NCBI GenBank assembly: GCA_018668255.1
Contig: JABISZ010000044.1
Coordinates: 1 to 64,000, forward strand
Direction of reading: 5' to 3'
Source: Pseudomonadota bacterium
GTDB lineage: Bacteria > Pseudomonadota > Gammaproteobacteria > Ga0077536
Length of the DNA stretch: 64,000 nt
Position 1 is the stretch's first letter; each line of letters opens with the position of its first letter. The translations under genes and the position numbers were made by a program. Below are positions 45,774 to 54,804 of this stretch, piece by piece. The notes beneath the pieces are model-generated. The model saw only the letters and a program-made list of their open reading frames with translations. It searched no databases and was not told the DNA's origin.

Positions 45774-46154
45774 ATGGTTGATGATAGCCCTAATGGATTA
45801 GACACACTAACAATTGACACTGCCAATTTATTTAGAGAAGAATCGATTACTGACACTCAGTCAGCTAATATAAAGCAACTCATCCCGATAACCTTAGATG
45901 GGACGGAAGATAGTAGCCGCGATCGGCAGTTTATTGGTGATACAACACTTATGACTCAAATGGGTCCTATTCCTGTGCAATTTCCAATTCCGGCAAAAAA
46001 CTTACAAGAAGCATTTACGATGTTCCCTGAGGGCGTCCAAGGTGCGGTAGAGAAACTCCAAGAAAGAGCCCAAGAAATGGCTAGAGAAGAGGCATCACGA
46101 ATTGTAGTCCCAGGACAAGAACCAAACCGAGGAGGGTTCGGAGGCCGAGGTTAG
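45774..46154 (+). CDS. Small acidic protein of unknown function ahead of ccmA
   Basis: A 126-residue, acidic, cytoplasmic-looking protein. No signal peptide or membrane segment. The middle is PIPVQFPIPAKNLQEAFTMFP, followed by a charged helix (about 84-105) and a Gly-rich tail, GGFGGRG. No family recognised. CGGAGAA precedes the ATG. It is 21 bases upstream of ccmA, so it is probably in the ccm transcript. Confidence 0.75.
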   Translation: MVDDSPNGLDTLTIDTANLFREESITDTQSANIKQLIPITLDGTEDSSRDRQFIGDTTLMTQMGPIPVQFPIPAKNLQEAFTMFPEGVQGAVEKLQERAQEMAREEASRIVVPGQEPNRGGFGGRG

Positions 46155-46175
46155 CCAAGATAGAAACATAAAACT

Positions 46176-46802
46176 ATGTCGAAGCCTATACTAGAAGTCA
46201 CAAATATCTCGCTTTCCAGGGCTCAAAAGCTTGTTGTTCGCGATTTAAGTTTCTCGGTTTCAGGTGGAGAAATACTCCGGCTCTCAGGCTCTAACGGCAG
46301 CGGAAAAACAACTATCCTGCGAGCGTTGGCGGGGCTTATATTGCCCGATAATGGCAAAGTCGCAAGGCTAGAAGAAAAATTGGGCAACATCACTACTTCT
46401 AGCAACTCAGTTATCTACATTGCGCACCGTCATGGTCTGGAAGAAAATTTAAGCCCACTAGAAAATCTTAATTTCTTATCACAGGTATGTACCCCACCTC
46501 CTATTCGAGATGGAGTCAGCGTACTTGAAACATTGGGGCTGAAAACCTCAATGCACGTCCCTACTGCTCGACTTTCAGCGGGGCAGAAACAGCGGATATC
46601 TCTTGCTAGGCTGCTGATGTTTGACGCTCCATTATGGCTTCTAGATGAGCCCTTCACAGCGCTTGATACGAGTTCAAAAAAGCAACTAGAAAGTATGATT
46701 GATGCGCACCTAGATAGGAAAGGAGCCGTTGTGCTTGCCACTCATCAGAGATTTAATTGCAAAAGCCACGTATTAAAACATTCGCTCCCAATGATCCCAT
46801 GA
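46176..46802 (+). CDS. ccmA: Heme exporter ATP-binding protein CcmA
   Basis: A 208-residue ABC ATPase. Walker A GSNGSGKTT (38-46), signature LSAGQKQRISLARL, and Walker B LWLLDEP are visible, and the length is short as in CcmA. With CcmB and CcmC it handles heme release to CcmE during cytochrome c maturation. It is the first recognised ccm gene and overlaps ccmB as ATGA. Confidence 0.95.
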   Translation: MSKPILEVTNISLSRAQKLVVRDLSFSVSGGEILRLSGSNGSGKTTILRALAGLILPDNGKVARLEEKLGNITTSSNSVIYIAHRHGLEENLSPLENLNFLSQVCTPPPIRDGVSVLETLGLKTSMHVPTARLSAGQKQRISLARLLMFDAPLWLLDEPFTALDTSSKKQLESMIDAHLDRKGAVVLATHQRFNCKSHVLKHSLPMIP

Positions 46803-47476
46803 CCCTGTTTCCCCGAGCAGTAAACGAAACAACCTCACGTGAGCTGCGGAAAACTTTTCGTAGTCCCAGCGAAATCTTCTATCCGTTAATATTTTTTGTC
46901 CTTGTGCTAACCATGTTCCCATTTTCCATACCGCCGGTGCCTGGGCTATTTAATTCGATAGCAAGTGGTATATTATGGACCGCAGCTCTTCTAGCAATCA
47001 GCCTGTCTCTCGAGACGCTTTTCAAAGCTGATTATAGCTCTGGAGCCCTCGAAGTAATTCACCTTTCTGGAGCTAACCTCGTCCTCGTAGCCATTGGGAA
47101 ATCTCTAGGGCATTGGATTATTTCGGGACTGCCAATTGCCTTACTTGCATTTCCAATAGGTTGGGCGTTAGATTTAAACTTTCTAACCCTTTGGGTGCTC
47201 GTGATAACCCTGATGCTTGGAAGTGCGACAATGAGCCTGACAGGCTCGTCAATAAGCGCCCTAACTGTTGGATTAAGAGGTGGAGGATTCCTACTGGTTA
47301 TGCTCTCTCTGCCCTTTTTTGTACCGCTACTTATATTTGGCAGCTCAGCTGCCACAAATGCCTCTTTAGGTATAGTTCCTGAGGCAGAATTGTACTTTCT
47401 CGGGGGTATGTTTGTGCTCTCACTGACCGTAGCTCCTTGGGCTACAGCGCATGCCATAAAGATAAGGCTAGGCTGA
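46799..47476 (+). CDS. ccmB: Heme exporter membrane protein CcmB
   Basis: A 225-residue protein with about six hydrophobic helices. The opening RAVNETTSRELRKTFRSPSEIFYPLIFF is typical of CcmB before its first helix. ATG 46799 overlaps the ccmA stop by four bases and is preferred to an earlier in-frame start at 46757 inside ccmA. It acts as the permease partner of CcmA. Confidence 0.93.
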   Translation: MTLFPRAVNETTSRELRKTFRSPSEIFYPLIFFVLVLTMFPFSIPPVPGLFNSIASGILWTAALLAISLSLETLFKADYSSGALEVIHLSGANLVLVAIGKSLGHWIISGLPIALLAFPIGWALDLNFLTLWVLVITLMLGSATMSLTGSSISALTVGLRGGGFLLVMLSLPFFVPLLIFGSSAATNASLGIVPEAELYFLGGMFVLSLTVAPWATAHAIKIRLG

Positions 47477-48243
47477 TGATGATGATGATGAATTTATTAC
47501 ACAAATATGCCTCACTAAAAAACTTTTACTTTTTAAGCGTAAAATTGTCTCGGTGGTTGGTTTTACCTTTCGTTTTTACCTTGGTATATGGCTTAATCGG
47601 CGCTCTCTGGATTGCGCCCCAAGACTATCAGCAAGGCGAGAGCTTCAGGATAATGTATGTACATGTGCCAAGTGCTTGGCTTTCTATGTTTGTATATATG
47701 AATATGTTTGGTGCTGCGATACTCACTCTGATCTGGCGGGTGAAACTATCTGAAATAGTTCTCCGCGCCTGCGCGCCCCTTGGTGCAATTTTCACTTTTC
47801 TTGCGCTTATTACAGGCTCCATTTGGGGCAAACCGATGTGGGGAACTTGGTGGGTGTGGGACGCGCGCCTTACTTCCGAGTTGCTTTTACTTTTCATCTA
47901 CTTTGGAATAATTGCGCTCTTCCAAGCGATTGAAGATAGACGTATGGCCGCAAAAGCCTGCGCTTTGATGACAGTAGTCGGTGCAGTTAACATCCCTATT
48001 ATTCACTATTCGGTGCAATGGTGGAGTACACTTCATCAAGGGCCAACGGTGTCTAAAATCGGCACGCCGTCAATTCATCTGGACATGCTTATTCCTTTAA
48101 TCGTGATGAGCGTTGCATTCACACTTTATTTTATAATCATGTGCTTGGCGCGCATCAGAATAGGTATACGAGAATACGATAAGAATTCAACCTGGGTCAA
48201 AAATTTAGTGACCTCCACTCTGCAAAAGGAGCATAACCAGTGA
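47476..48243 (+). CDS. ccmC: Heme exporter protein CcmC
   Basis: About 255 residues with six membrane helices. The periplasmic heme-handling motif reads WGTWWVWDARLTSE, the WWD domain of CcmC. The start is a run of five ATG codons (47476-47490) that begins on the last base of the ccmB stop (TGATG); any could serve. CcmC moves heme to CcmE at the outer face of the inner membrane. Confidence 0.93.
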   Translation: MMMMMNLLHKYASLKNFYFLSVKLSRWLVLPFVFTLVYGLIGALWIAPQDYQQGESFRIMYVHVPSAWLSMFVYMNMFGAAILTLIWRVKLSEIVLRACAPLGAIFTFLALITGSIWGKPMWGTWWVWDARLTSELLLLFIYFGIIALFQAIEDRRMAAKACALMTVVGAVNIPIIHYSVQWWSTLHQGPTVSKIGTPSIHLDMLIPLIVMSVAFTLYFIIMCLARIRIGIREYDKNSTWVKNLVTSTLQKEHNQ

Positions 48244-48386
48244 ACAATTTTTTCCTAATGGGAGGTTACGCCTTTTACGTCTGGTCAGCGTATATTACAA
48301 CAGCTATAGTGCTGGCCGCGTCATATGTACTTGTAAGAAAACACGAACGACTTCAATTACAACGGCTTATAAAAGCTCAGAACTAA
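48240..48386 (+). CDS. ccmD: Heme exporter protein CcmD
   Basis: A 48-residue protein starting at GTG 48240, overlapping the ccmC stop (GTGA). It has the short CcmD pattern GGYAFYVWSAY followed by one membrane helix and a basic, Arg/Lys/Gln-rich tail. CcmD stabilises the CcmC-CcmE heme complex. Identification rests on motif, length and exact operon position. Confidence 0.92.
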   Translation: MNNFFLMGGYAFYVWSAYITTAIVLAASYVLVRKHERLQLQRLIKAQN

Positions 48387-48399
48387 CTAGTAGGAAACA

Positions 48400-48840
48400 A
48401 TGTCCCCACGAAAGAAAAAAATGCTGACTTTAGCCCTCGCTATTGCCGGACTAGGTTTAGCAACAGCGCTAATTTTGACCGCCTTTGAAAAGAACTTGAT
48501 GTATTTTTACAGTCCTAGCGAGATCGCCGAGGGGAAAGCACCCGACAATCGACCTTTCCGAATCGGAGGTATGGTCGTAAAAGGCAGTGTTATTAGAGAA
48601 AAAGATACTCTAGGGGTGTGGTTCAACCTTACCGACTATGCACACGAACGAATGGTTTATTACAAAGGGATACTTCCTGACTTATTCAGAGAAGGTCAAG
48701 GTATTGTCGCCAAAGGTGGCCTCAATGAAACAGGCCTCTTTGTGGCTACCGAAGTACTAGCAAAGCATGACGAAAACTACATGCCGCCGGAAGTAGCGGA
48801 TGCACTGAAGAAATCTCAGGAATATCAAAACTCAAAATGA
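48400..48840 (+). CDS. ccmE: Heme chaperone CcmE
   Basis: A 146-residue periplasmic protein anchored by one N-terminal helix (about 8-27) after a basic stretch. The heme-binding histidine is H123 in LAKHDENYMP, with the expected Tyr after it. It carries heme from CcmC to CcmF. It begins 13 bases after ccmD and overlaps ccmF as ATGA. Confidence 0.95.
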   Translation: MSPRKKKMLTLALAIAGLGLATALILTAFEKNLMYFYSPSEIAEGKAPDNRPFRIGGMVVKGSVIREKDTLGVWFNLTDYAHERMVYYKGILPDLFREGQGIVAKGGLNETGLFVATEVLAKHDENYMPPEVADALKKSQEYQNSK

Positions 48841-50783
48841 TTGTTGAACTTGGCCATTTCTCTACTGTGCTAGCTCTCATCTGCTCAGCAATGCTATCCA
48901 TCATCCCGCTAATCGGTGCGCAAACAAATAATGTCCACCTTATGGCTATAGCAAAATCCGCGGCTCGAGCTCAGTTCTTATTAGTGTTGTTGGGATTTCT
49001 GGCACTTACCTGGGCATTCATAACGAATGACTTTTCACTGACTTATGTCGCTTCTAACTCAAATTCTTCTCTTCCTCTGGGCTTCAGAATATCGGCTGTC
49101 TGGGGAGCCCATGAAGGATCTCTCCTACTTTGGGTATTAATTCTTTCGATTTGGATGGCGGCATTCACTTGTTCGAATAATGATATGCCACCGCAATTTA
49201 AAGCTCGAGTCCTTGCTATTCTTGGCATCATAAGTTTTGGATTTTTGATCTTCATGCTCTTCACCTCCAACCCATTCTTGAGAAGCCTTCCGTCTCCAGC
49301 TAATGGCCTAGACTTAAATCCATTATTGCAAGATTTAGGGCTGATCATTCACCCGCCGTTGCTATATGCCGGCTATGTAGGCTTTTCCGTGCCTTTTGCC
49401 TTAGCCGTAGCAGCTCTTCTAGGAGACGGGGTGAATCCTGAATGGGCTCGCTGGACTCGCCCATGGGTCCTTGTTGCTTGGTCTTTTCTCACTATCGGGA
49501 TTAGTCTTGGTAGCTGGTGGGCCTATTATGAGCTAGGTTGGGGAGGATGGTGGTTTTGGGACCCCGTAGAAAATGCTTCTTTTATGCCTTGGCTTTTAGG
49601 AACAGCCCTTGTTCACTCACTTGCAGCATCCGAAAAACGGAATATCTTTAAAAGTTGGACGATTCTCCTCGCCATTGCAACATTCGGCCTTAGCCTGATA
49701 GGTACATTTCTAGTGAGGTCCGGAATCCTGACGTCGGTCCATGCCTTTGCTACAGATCCGACTAGAGGCGTCTTTATTTTAGCCTTCTTAACTATTGTTA
49801 TTGGAGGTGCACTTGCAGTTTTCGCAGCAAAAAAACCTCAATCTGACCCTCTTGCGAGTGACTCATTAGCTGCACGGGAGACTTTTCTTTTGACGAACAG
49901 TATCGTTCTGTCGGTTGCCACGGCGACTGTTTTACTCGGAACACTCTATCCGTTGCTAATTGATGCATTGGGGCTTGGAAAAATGTCAGTGGGTGCTCCT
50001 TACTTTAATAGCGTCTTTATCCCCCTAATGGTTCCGTTGCTAATGCTAATCGGCTTCGGACAGACTGCGCACTGGAGAAGAGATAGTTTTAGGCGTCTGT
50101 TCTCCATAGCCAAGTACCCGGCAGCTTGCGCGACAACTCTTGCGATAGGCGCCTGGGCAATGCTCGAGGGAACCGGGGCCATACAAGCTGCTTTAGGATT
50201 GTTAATGGCTTTCTGGGTGATTGTAGCCACCTTAAAGAATCTTTATCTCCAGCTCTCTAACGCTACAAAAATCTCACCCGTTCGGCGAGCGTTACTTGGT
50301 CAAAGCGTGGCACACATCGGGTTCGCAGTAACGGTCATAGGAGTAACGCTGGTGAGCATATACAGTGTTGAGAAGCATGTAAGGATGTCGCCGGGCGAAA
50401 GTGTAGAATTTTCTACTTATCAAGCGACCTTTGATTCGATAAAAAAAATCACAGGACCAAACTACTCAGGTGTTGAAGCAACTTTTAACGTGACTCAGGA
50501 TGAAAAAGTTATCGCAGTTTTGTTTCCTCAGAAGCGAAATTACAATGCTGGCAGTCAAACAATGACCGAAGCAGGCATCAGTGCCGGAATTACTAAAGAT
50601 ATATATATTGCCTTGGGGGAAAAAATTGATACTGAGGATTGGGGAGTCAGATTAAATATAAAGCCTTTTGTTCGATGGATCTGGTTCGGGGCTTTTTTAA
50701 TGGCTGCAGGCGGTACGATCGCAGCTTCTGACTTAAGATTCAAACGACTTAACAAAAACCGCCGCCCCTCCGCACAGACTTAA
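48837..50783 (+). CDS. ccmF: Cytochrome c heme lyase subunit CcmF
   Basis: A 648-residue membrane protein with many helices. The WWD motif is WGGWWFWDPVENASFMPW starting at 235, and conserved histidines occur in the flanking helices (for example GAHEGSLLLW and IHPPLLYAGY). It ligates heme to apocytochromes with CcmH and CcmI. Length is usual for the family. Confidence 0.96.
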   Translation: MIVELGHFSTVLALICSAMLSIIPLIGAQTNNVHLMAIAKSAARAQFLLVLLGFLALTWAFITNDFSLTYVASNSNSSLPLGFRISAVWGAHEGSLLLWVLILSIWMAAFTCSNNDMPPQFKARVLAILGIISFGFLIFMLFTSNPFLRSLPSPANGLDLNPLLQDLGLIIHPPLLYAGYVGFSVPFALAVAALLGDGVNPEWARWTRPWVLVAWSFLTIGISLGSWWAYYELGWGGWWFWDPVENASFMPWLLGTALVHSLAASEKRNIFKSWTILLAIATFGLSLIGTFLVRSGILTSVHAFATDPTRGVFILAFLTIVIGGALAVFAAKKPQSDPLASDSLAARETFLLTNSIVLSVATATVLLGTLYPLLIDALGLGKMSVGAPYFNSVFIPLMVPLLMLIGFGQTAHWRRDSFRRLFSIAKYPAACATTLAIGAWAMLEGTGAIQAALGLLMAFWVIVATLKNLYLQLSNATKISPVRRALLGQSVAHIGFAVTVIGVTLVSIYSVEKHVRMSPGESVEFSTYQATFDSIKKITGPNYSGVEATFNVTQDEKVIAVLFPQKRNYNAGSQTMTEAGISAGITKDIYIALGEKIDTEDWGVRLNIKPFVRWIWFGAFLMAAGGTIAASDLRFKRLNKNRRPSAQT

Positions 50784-50796
50784 ACAAAAGTTGAAG

Positions 50797-51321
50797 ATGA
50801 AAGCACAACCTATAATCCCTATAGCCATTTTTATCTTACTCGTCGCCTTGTTTGGCATAGGGCTGACCAAAGACCCACGTCTCATACCCTCTCCACTCAT
50901 CGGCAAGCCTCTTCCTGAGTTCGAGCTTTCTCTACTCCATCATCCGGAGGACATTGTCGAAAAACATGATCTTATAGGAGAATACATGCTGCTCAACGTG
51001 TGGGCTTCTTGGTGTGTAGCTTGTGCCGAAGAACACTCTTTGATAGTTGACTTAGCTAAACAAAAAATAATAAAAATAGTTGGGATAAATTACAAAGACA
51101 AGTCAGCTGATGCTCTCAGGTGGCTGGAAGAGAAAGGTGATCCTTACGATTCCACACTGGTTGACTTCGACGGCGAACTTGGGATGGATCTCGGCGTTTA
51201 CGGAGTACCTGAAACGTTTCTCATTGACCCTAAAGGACAGGTACTTTACAAACATGTCGGCCCTCTTACTTTAGAAGTCATTGAAAATAACTTACTAACA
51301 TTTACTAGGCCAGAACAATGA
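50797..51321 (+). CDS. ccmG: Thiol:disulfide interchange protein CcmG/DsbE
   Basis: A 174-residue membrane-anchored thioredoxin. One N-terminal helix is followed by NVWASWCVACAEEHS, with redox cysteines 73 and 76 (both ordinary Cys codons), and GVYGVPETFLID, the cis-Pro loop. It keeps apocytochrome cysteines reduced. ATG 50797 is preferred to TTG 50791. It overlaps ccmH as ATGA. Confidence 0.94.
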   Translation: MKAQPIIPIAIFILLVALFGIGLTKDPRLIPSPLIGKPLPEFELSLLHHPEDIVEKHDLIGEYMLLNVWASWCVACAEEHSLIVDLAKQKIIKIVGINYKDKSADALRWLEEKGDPYDSTLVDFDGELGMDLGVYGVPETFLIDPKGQVLYKHVGPLTLEVIENNLLTFTRPEQ

Positions 51322-51797
51322 TGGAGATGATAAGAATAGTAGTGCTAGCGTTAGCGTCGCTGTCGGCGCTAAGTATTCTGGCTTCTGACTACTCTTATAC
51401 ATTTACCACACCTCAGCGTGAAATGAGATACCAATCACTTATGGAAGAGCTCCGGTGCTTGGTTTGTCAAAACCAATCACTGGCAGATTCAAACGCGGAG
51501 CTTGCACAAGACCTTCGGAAAAAAGTCTACGACATGATCACGACCGGCAATGACGATGATCAAATTATGGACTTTTTAACTGACCGATATGGAAAATTTA
51601 TTCTTTATGACCCAAAGTTAAACTACGAAAACGCGCCTCTCTGGCTGTTGCCAATACTAATGATTTGTATTGGCGTGTATGTCATCTCCCGCCTGGCTAA
51701 GCAAGGAGAGCGCTCGGAAGCGGTGATCCCACAATCGGCTCAAGACGATGCAGATGCATTGGTAAAGCATCTCGAAGAAAGAAGTAAACAGCTATGA
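51318..51797 (+). CDS. ccmH: Cytochrome c maturation protein CcmH
   Basis: A 159-residue protein: a signal or anchor helix (about 5-22), then the LRCLVCQNQSLADSNA motif (C47, C50) and a three-helix domain, then a C-terminal membrane helix. It is the short, single-domain CcmH; the TPR part is a separate gene next to it. It passes electrons between CcmG and apocytochrome. Overlaps ccmI as ATGA. Confidence 0.94.
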   Translation: MMEMIRIVVLALASLSALSILASDYSYTFTTPQREMRYQSLMEELRCLVCQNQSLADSNAELAQDLRKKVYDMITTGNDDDQIMDFLTDRYGKFILYDPKLNYENAPLWLLPILMICIGVYVISRLAKQGERSEAVIPQSAQDDADALVKHLEERSKQL

Positions 51798-52975
51798 TAT
51801 TTTGGTTTTTAATTTCAGCAAGCGCGTTAGCCACACTTGCCTTTATCCTAACTCCACTCTTTTTTACAAGGACACAGAACCAGTATGATCTATCTGATGA
51901 AGCCATACTGCGACTTAAAGAGCTAGACGAGGACCTACAATTCGGTGATGTAACACTAATAGCGCATGAAAAACTTAAGAAAACAGTCGCTTTAGAGATA
52001 TTACAGAGACAAACGTCTTTTGATGAGATGCCTGCATACACAGGGAAATATAAAATCTCAGCTGCTGTACTTTTGGCAGTTCTAGTAGCAATCCCTATCT
52101 ATCTAAAAACGGGATCGCCTGACATTGGCCAGTTCATGTCTAACAATCCTGGAACCACTATCTCCTCCGCTCCAGCAACAGCTGCCATATTACTTAATAG
52201 GCTGAAAGCCAAAGCATCTAGCGAACCGCTGAATAAGCACGCATGGGAAAGCCTAGCAAGAAGCTATTTAATGCTAGGCCTGACTGATGATGCGATCACC
52301 GCTTCAAAAAAATTAGTAGAACTAGATGGCGGCTCTAGTCAAGCCAGACTCCTTTTTATAGAGGCGTCGATTGCTCAAGATAATGGAGTGTTCAAGCTAA
52401 CGACTATTGCTATGCTGGATGAGATTATCTCAGCAGAGCCTATGAACCCACTAGCCCTAACTATGCGAGGTCTCGCCTACCACCAAGAGGGGCAGGCTGA
52501 CAAAGCTTTAGCGTATCTGCTACGCGCGAGCCAAAACTTACCTATCGAGTCTCCTTTATCGCAGAATCTGTTGCCTATGATTGAATCATTAGAAAACAAT
52601 ACGCCAACCTCTCCACAGAAAATACCGCTCGCGTACCCGCTAGTTCAAATAAGCCTCTCTCCGGAACTGTTAGAAGAAAACCATAATGATGCTACGGTGT
52701 ATATAACGGTGCATTCGGCTGCAGATTCTAAAGTCCCTATTGCGGCGATGAAGCGGCCAGCTCTGACATTACCTTTAGAGTTCTCCTTAGCGGACATAAA
52801 CGAAATGCGAAGCGGCGCTCCGATAACAGCAAAAGATGCCGTGATGATAAAGGCGAGAGTAACTAATTCCGGAAGCATCAAAACCAAACCGGGGGACTGG
52901 ATTGGATATAGCGCGCCATTTTTGATCGCAAAAAAGCGTCAAATCAGGATCATAATAGCTGAAATCAGCGAATAG
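51794..52975 (+). CDS. ccmI: Cytochrome c maturation TPR protein CcmI
   Basis: A 393-residue protein with two N-terminal membrane helices separated by an acidic cytoplasmic loop, then TPR-like helices (for example AWESLARSYLMLGLTDDAITASKKLVEL) and a C-terminal periplasmic beta domain. CcmI chaperones apocytochrome c to the CcmF/H ligase. It ends the ccm operon. Confidence 0.9.
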   Translation: MIFWFLISASALATLAFILTPLFFTRTQNQYDLSDEAILRLKELDEDLQFGDVTLIAHEKLKKTVALEILQRQTSFDEMPAYTGKYKISAAVLLAVLVAIPIYLKTGSPDIGQFMSNNPGTTISSAPATAAILLNRLKAKASSEPLNKHAWESLARSYLMLGLTDDAITASKKLVELDGGSSQARLLFIEASIAQDNGVFKLTTIAMLDEIISAEPMNPLALTMRGLAYHQEGQADKALAYLLRASQNLPIESPLSQNLLPMIESLENNTPTSPQKIPLAYPLVQISLSPELLEENHNDATVYITVHSAADSKVPIAAMKRPALTLPLEFSLADINEMRSGAPITAKDAVMIKARVTNSGSIKTKPGDWIGYSAPFLIAKKRQIRIIIAEISE

Positions 52976-53284
52976 AGCCTATAAACCTCCAGTCTAATCT
53001 AAAATATATCTGAACTTACTTACGGTCGGATTAGCTGCGTTGTTGGCATAAGTTACTGTAATATATAACATATATCTTGCCGACAGCTTCAATATTCGGA
53101 CTTCTGCCTATCACTTGTTAATAATTCAATAAAAAGAGGTTGGACAGACGACGCAAGTAGGTTACCTTAGTTGTTAGAAATTGCTCTGAGCCAGTGCGTT
53201 CAGGGTGTAACTAACGGGGAGCATGGAACAATCTTCCAAGCTCGTGATTTATTTTCGATACCCAATCGAAAGGCAGGGGAAACA
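52976..53284. other. Intergenic region ahead of the DUF1329 gene
   Basis: 309 bases with no gene. A possible sigma-70 pair is TTGGAC (53140-53145) and TACCTT (53163-53168), spaced 17 bases, which would give a leader of about 110 bases. Each box matches the consensus in only three of six places, so this is tentative. Confidence 0.35.
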
Positions 53285-54718
53285 ATGCACATAAAGAAAT
53301 ATGATTTTGATTACAGCCGTCGCCACTTCATGGAGAAGACTGCAAAAGGAGCTGGCTCAGCTGGTGTCCTAGGCGCACTCTTCCCACTTATGGCGAAGGA
53401 AGGCGATCACTACAACGCATATCCAGAAGAACTGACTGATATCGAAGCCTATACAAAGGGCAAAGTTAAAGTTGGTGACATCATTAGTAAAGATAACGTA
53501 GAGCTCGTTCAAGATTTGATCGATCCCGCTCTATATATAGAGGTTTCTCAGGATGACAGAACTTTTTCTATCCTGCCTACTCAAACAAAAATTGAGCAAC
53601 AGTTTCCTCCTTACTATCTAGATGCGACCTTAAAAAACTGGGGCCGTGCGAAATTTGGCCCTGATGGGAACGTCTACACTGATGATGGAAGTCCTTGGAT
53701 TGGTGGACACCCTTTTCCTGATCCACAAACTCCAGAAGAAGTGCAAGCAAACGTTGTACTGTCATGGGGTCGTCACGATCAGGACACATTTGCGATTCCG
53801 TGCCAAGCACTGGATCCGCAAGGTAACGTTCAATACGACTACGACTTCGTATGGGCACAACAGCAAACTACTGGCCTAGTGCATCCGATGTCGGCCGACG
53901 GCGCAACGATGGTTCCTGGGAAAGAAGAAATGCTTCGGTACCAGTCCGTATGGTTTATGTCTCCAAATGATGTGAAAGGTACAGCTTTCATGAACGAGTG
54001 GTATAACGACCAAGCTCGTTTCCCAGAGTTGTACGGTTATCTACCTGCGTTCAAACGAGTACGTCGATTCCCAACAAACCAACGCTTCGAGCCGTTAGTT
54101 GCCGGTATCAACTTATTCTTATCAGATGCGTGGGCAGCTGGTGATCCTATGTTGACATGGGGTAACTGGAAAATTATCCATAGAGGCCCAATGTTAGGTT
54201 CTATGCACCATAACTGGAGAGCAGATCAGGATAACTGGTCTCACCCTACAGTTGGTGGACCAGCAGGAAATACTTACTACGATGTAGGTAAATCCTTGAT
54301 TCCAGAAGTGATCGTCCTTGAAGGTGAGCCTACAGGTTTTCCTCGTGCACCACTGAGTAAACGACGTGTTTACTTTGATGCGCGTAACATCGAGTATCCA
54401 CAGGCAATTTCTTACGATCGTCGTGGAGAGCTTTGGAAGACTTTTGAACCTGGTTTCAGTCAGTATAACTATGAAGACCCAGAGTCTGCATCAGTTCGTC
54501 CTGGAGCGGCCGGTCAGAGAGTTAATGCCAGCGATGGTAGACCTGAGTGGAGTTGGAACTGGGTTATCAGTAATGACTTGCAGTCGAAACGTGTCACGCG
54601 TTTCTACCAAGGTGAGAAAGTACAAGGTGGTTGGAAATCCAATTACGATCAAGAAACTGCATCAGACTTCATATCAAACTATATGACTAAGTCTGCTATG
54701 AGACGACTCGGAACTTAA
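53285..54718 (+). CDS. Tat-exported DUF1329 family protein
   Basis: A 477-residue protein. A twin-arginine signal (SRRHFMEK at 11-18) is followed by a small-residue hydrophobic stretch (GAGSAGVLGALFPL). The mature part has DUF1329 marks: PAFKRVRRFPTNQRF in the middle and RRVYFDARNIEYPQAISYDRRGELWK later. DUF1329 proteins are periplasmic or outer-membrane associated, often near lipid- or steroid-degradation genes, with unproven function. Most carry a Sec signal, so the Tat motif is notable. ATG 53285 has AGGGGA upstream; an earlier in-frame start at 53171 lacks this. A strong terminator follows. Confidence 0.82.
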   Translation: MHIKKYDFDYSRRHFMEKTAKGAGSAGVLGALFPLMAKEGDHYNAYPEELTDIEAYTKGKVKVGDIISKDNVELVQDLIDPALYIEVSQDDRTFSILPTQTKIEQQFPPYYLDATLKNWGRAKFGPDGNVYTDDGSPWIGGHPFPDPQTPEEVQANVVLSWGRHDQDTFAIPCQALDPQGNVQYDYDFVWAQQQTTGLVHPMSADGATMVPGKEEMLRYQSVWFMSPNDVKGTAFMNEWYNDQARFPELYGYLPAFKRVRRFPTNQRFEPLVAGINLFLSDAWAAGDPMLTWGNWKIIHRGPMLGSMHHNWRADQDNWSHPTVGGPAGNTYYDVGKSLIPEVIVLEGEPTGFPRAPLSKRRVYFDARNIEYPQAISYDRRGELWKTFEPGFSQYNYEDPESASVRPGAAGQRVNASDGRPEWSWNWVISNDLQSKRVTRFYQGEKVQGGWKSNYDQETASDFISNYMTKSAMRRLGT

Positions 54719-54743
54719 CACTCCGAAACCGTCAAAATAAAGG

Positions 54744-54778
54744 CCGCGAAACGGGAAACTGTTTCGCGGTTTTTTTTT
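54744..54778 (+). terminator. Strong Rho-independent terminator after the DUF1329 gene
   Basis: A 9-bp perfect stem, CCGCGAAAC (54744-54752) with GTTTCGCGG (54761-54769), an 8-nt loop and a run of nine Ts (54770-54778). It lies 26 bases after the stop. Confidence 0.95.
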
Positions 54779-54804
54779 ATCTGAAATTCATCTAAAGTGT
54801 AGTC

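Noticed and set aside
50797-51321. CcmG as a second selenoprotein
   Set aside because: Both cysteines of its CVAC motif are normal Cys codons and the frame is uninterrupted.
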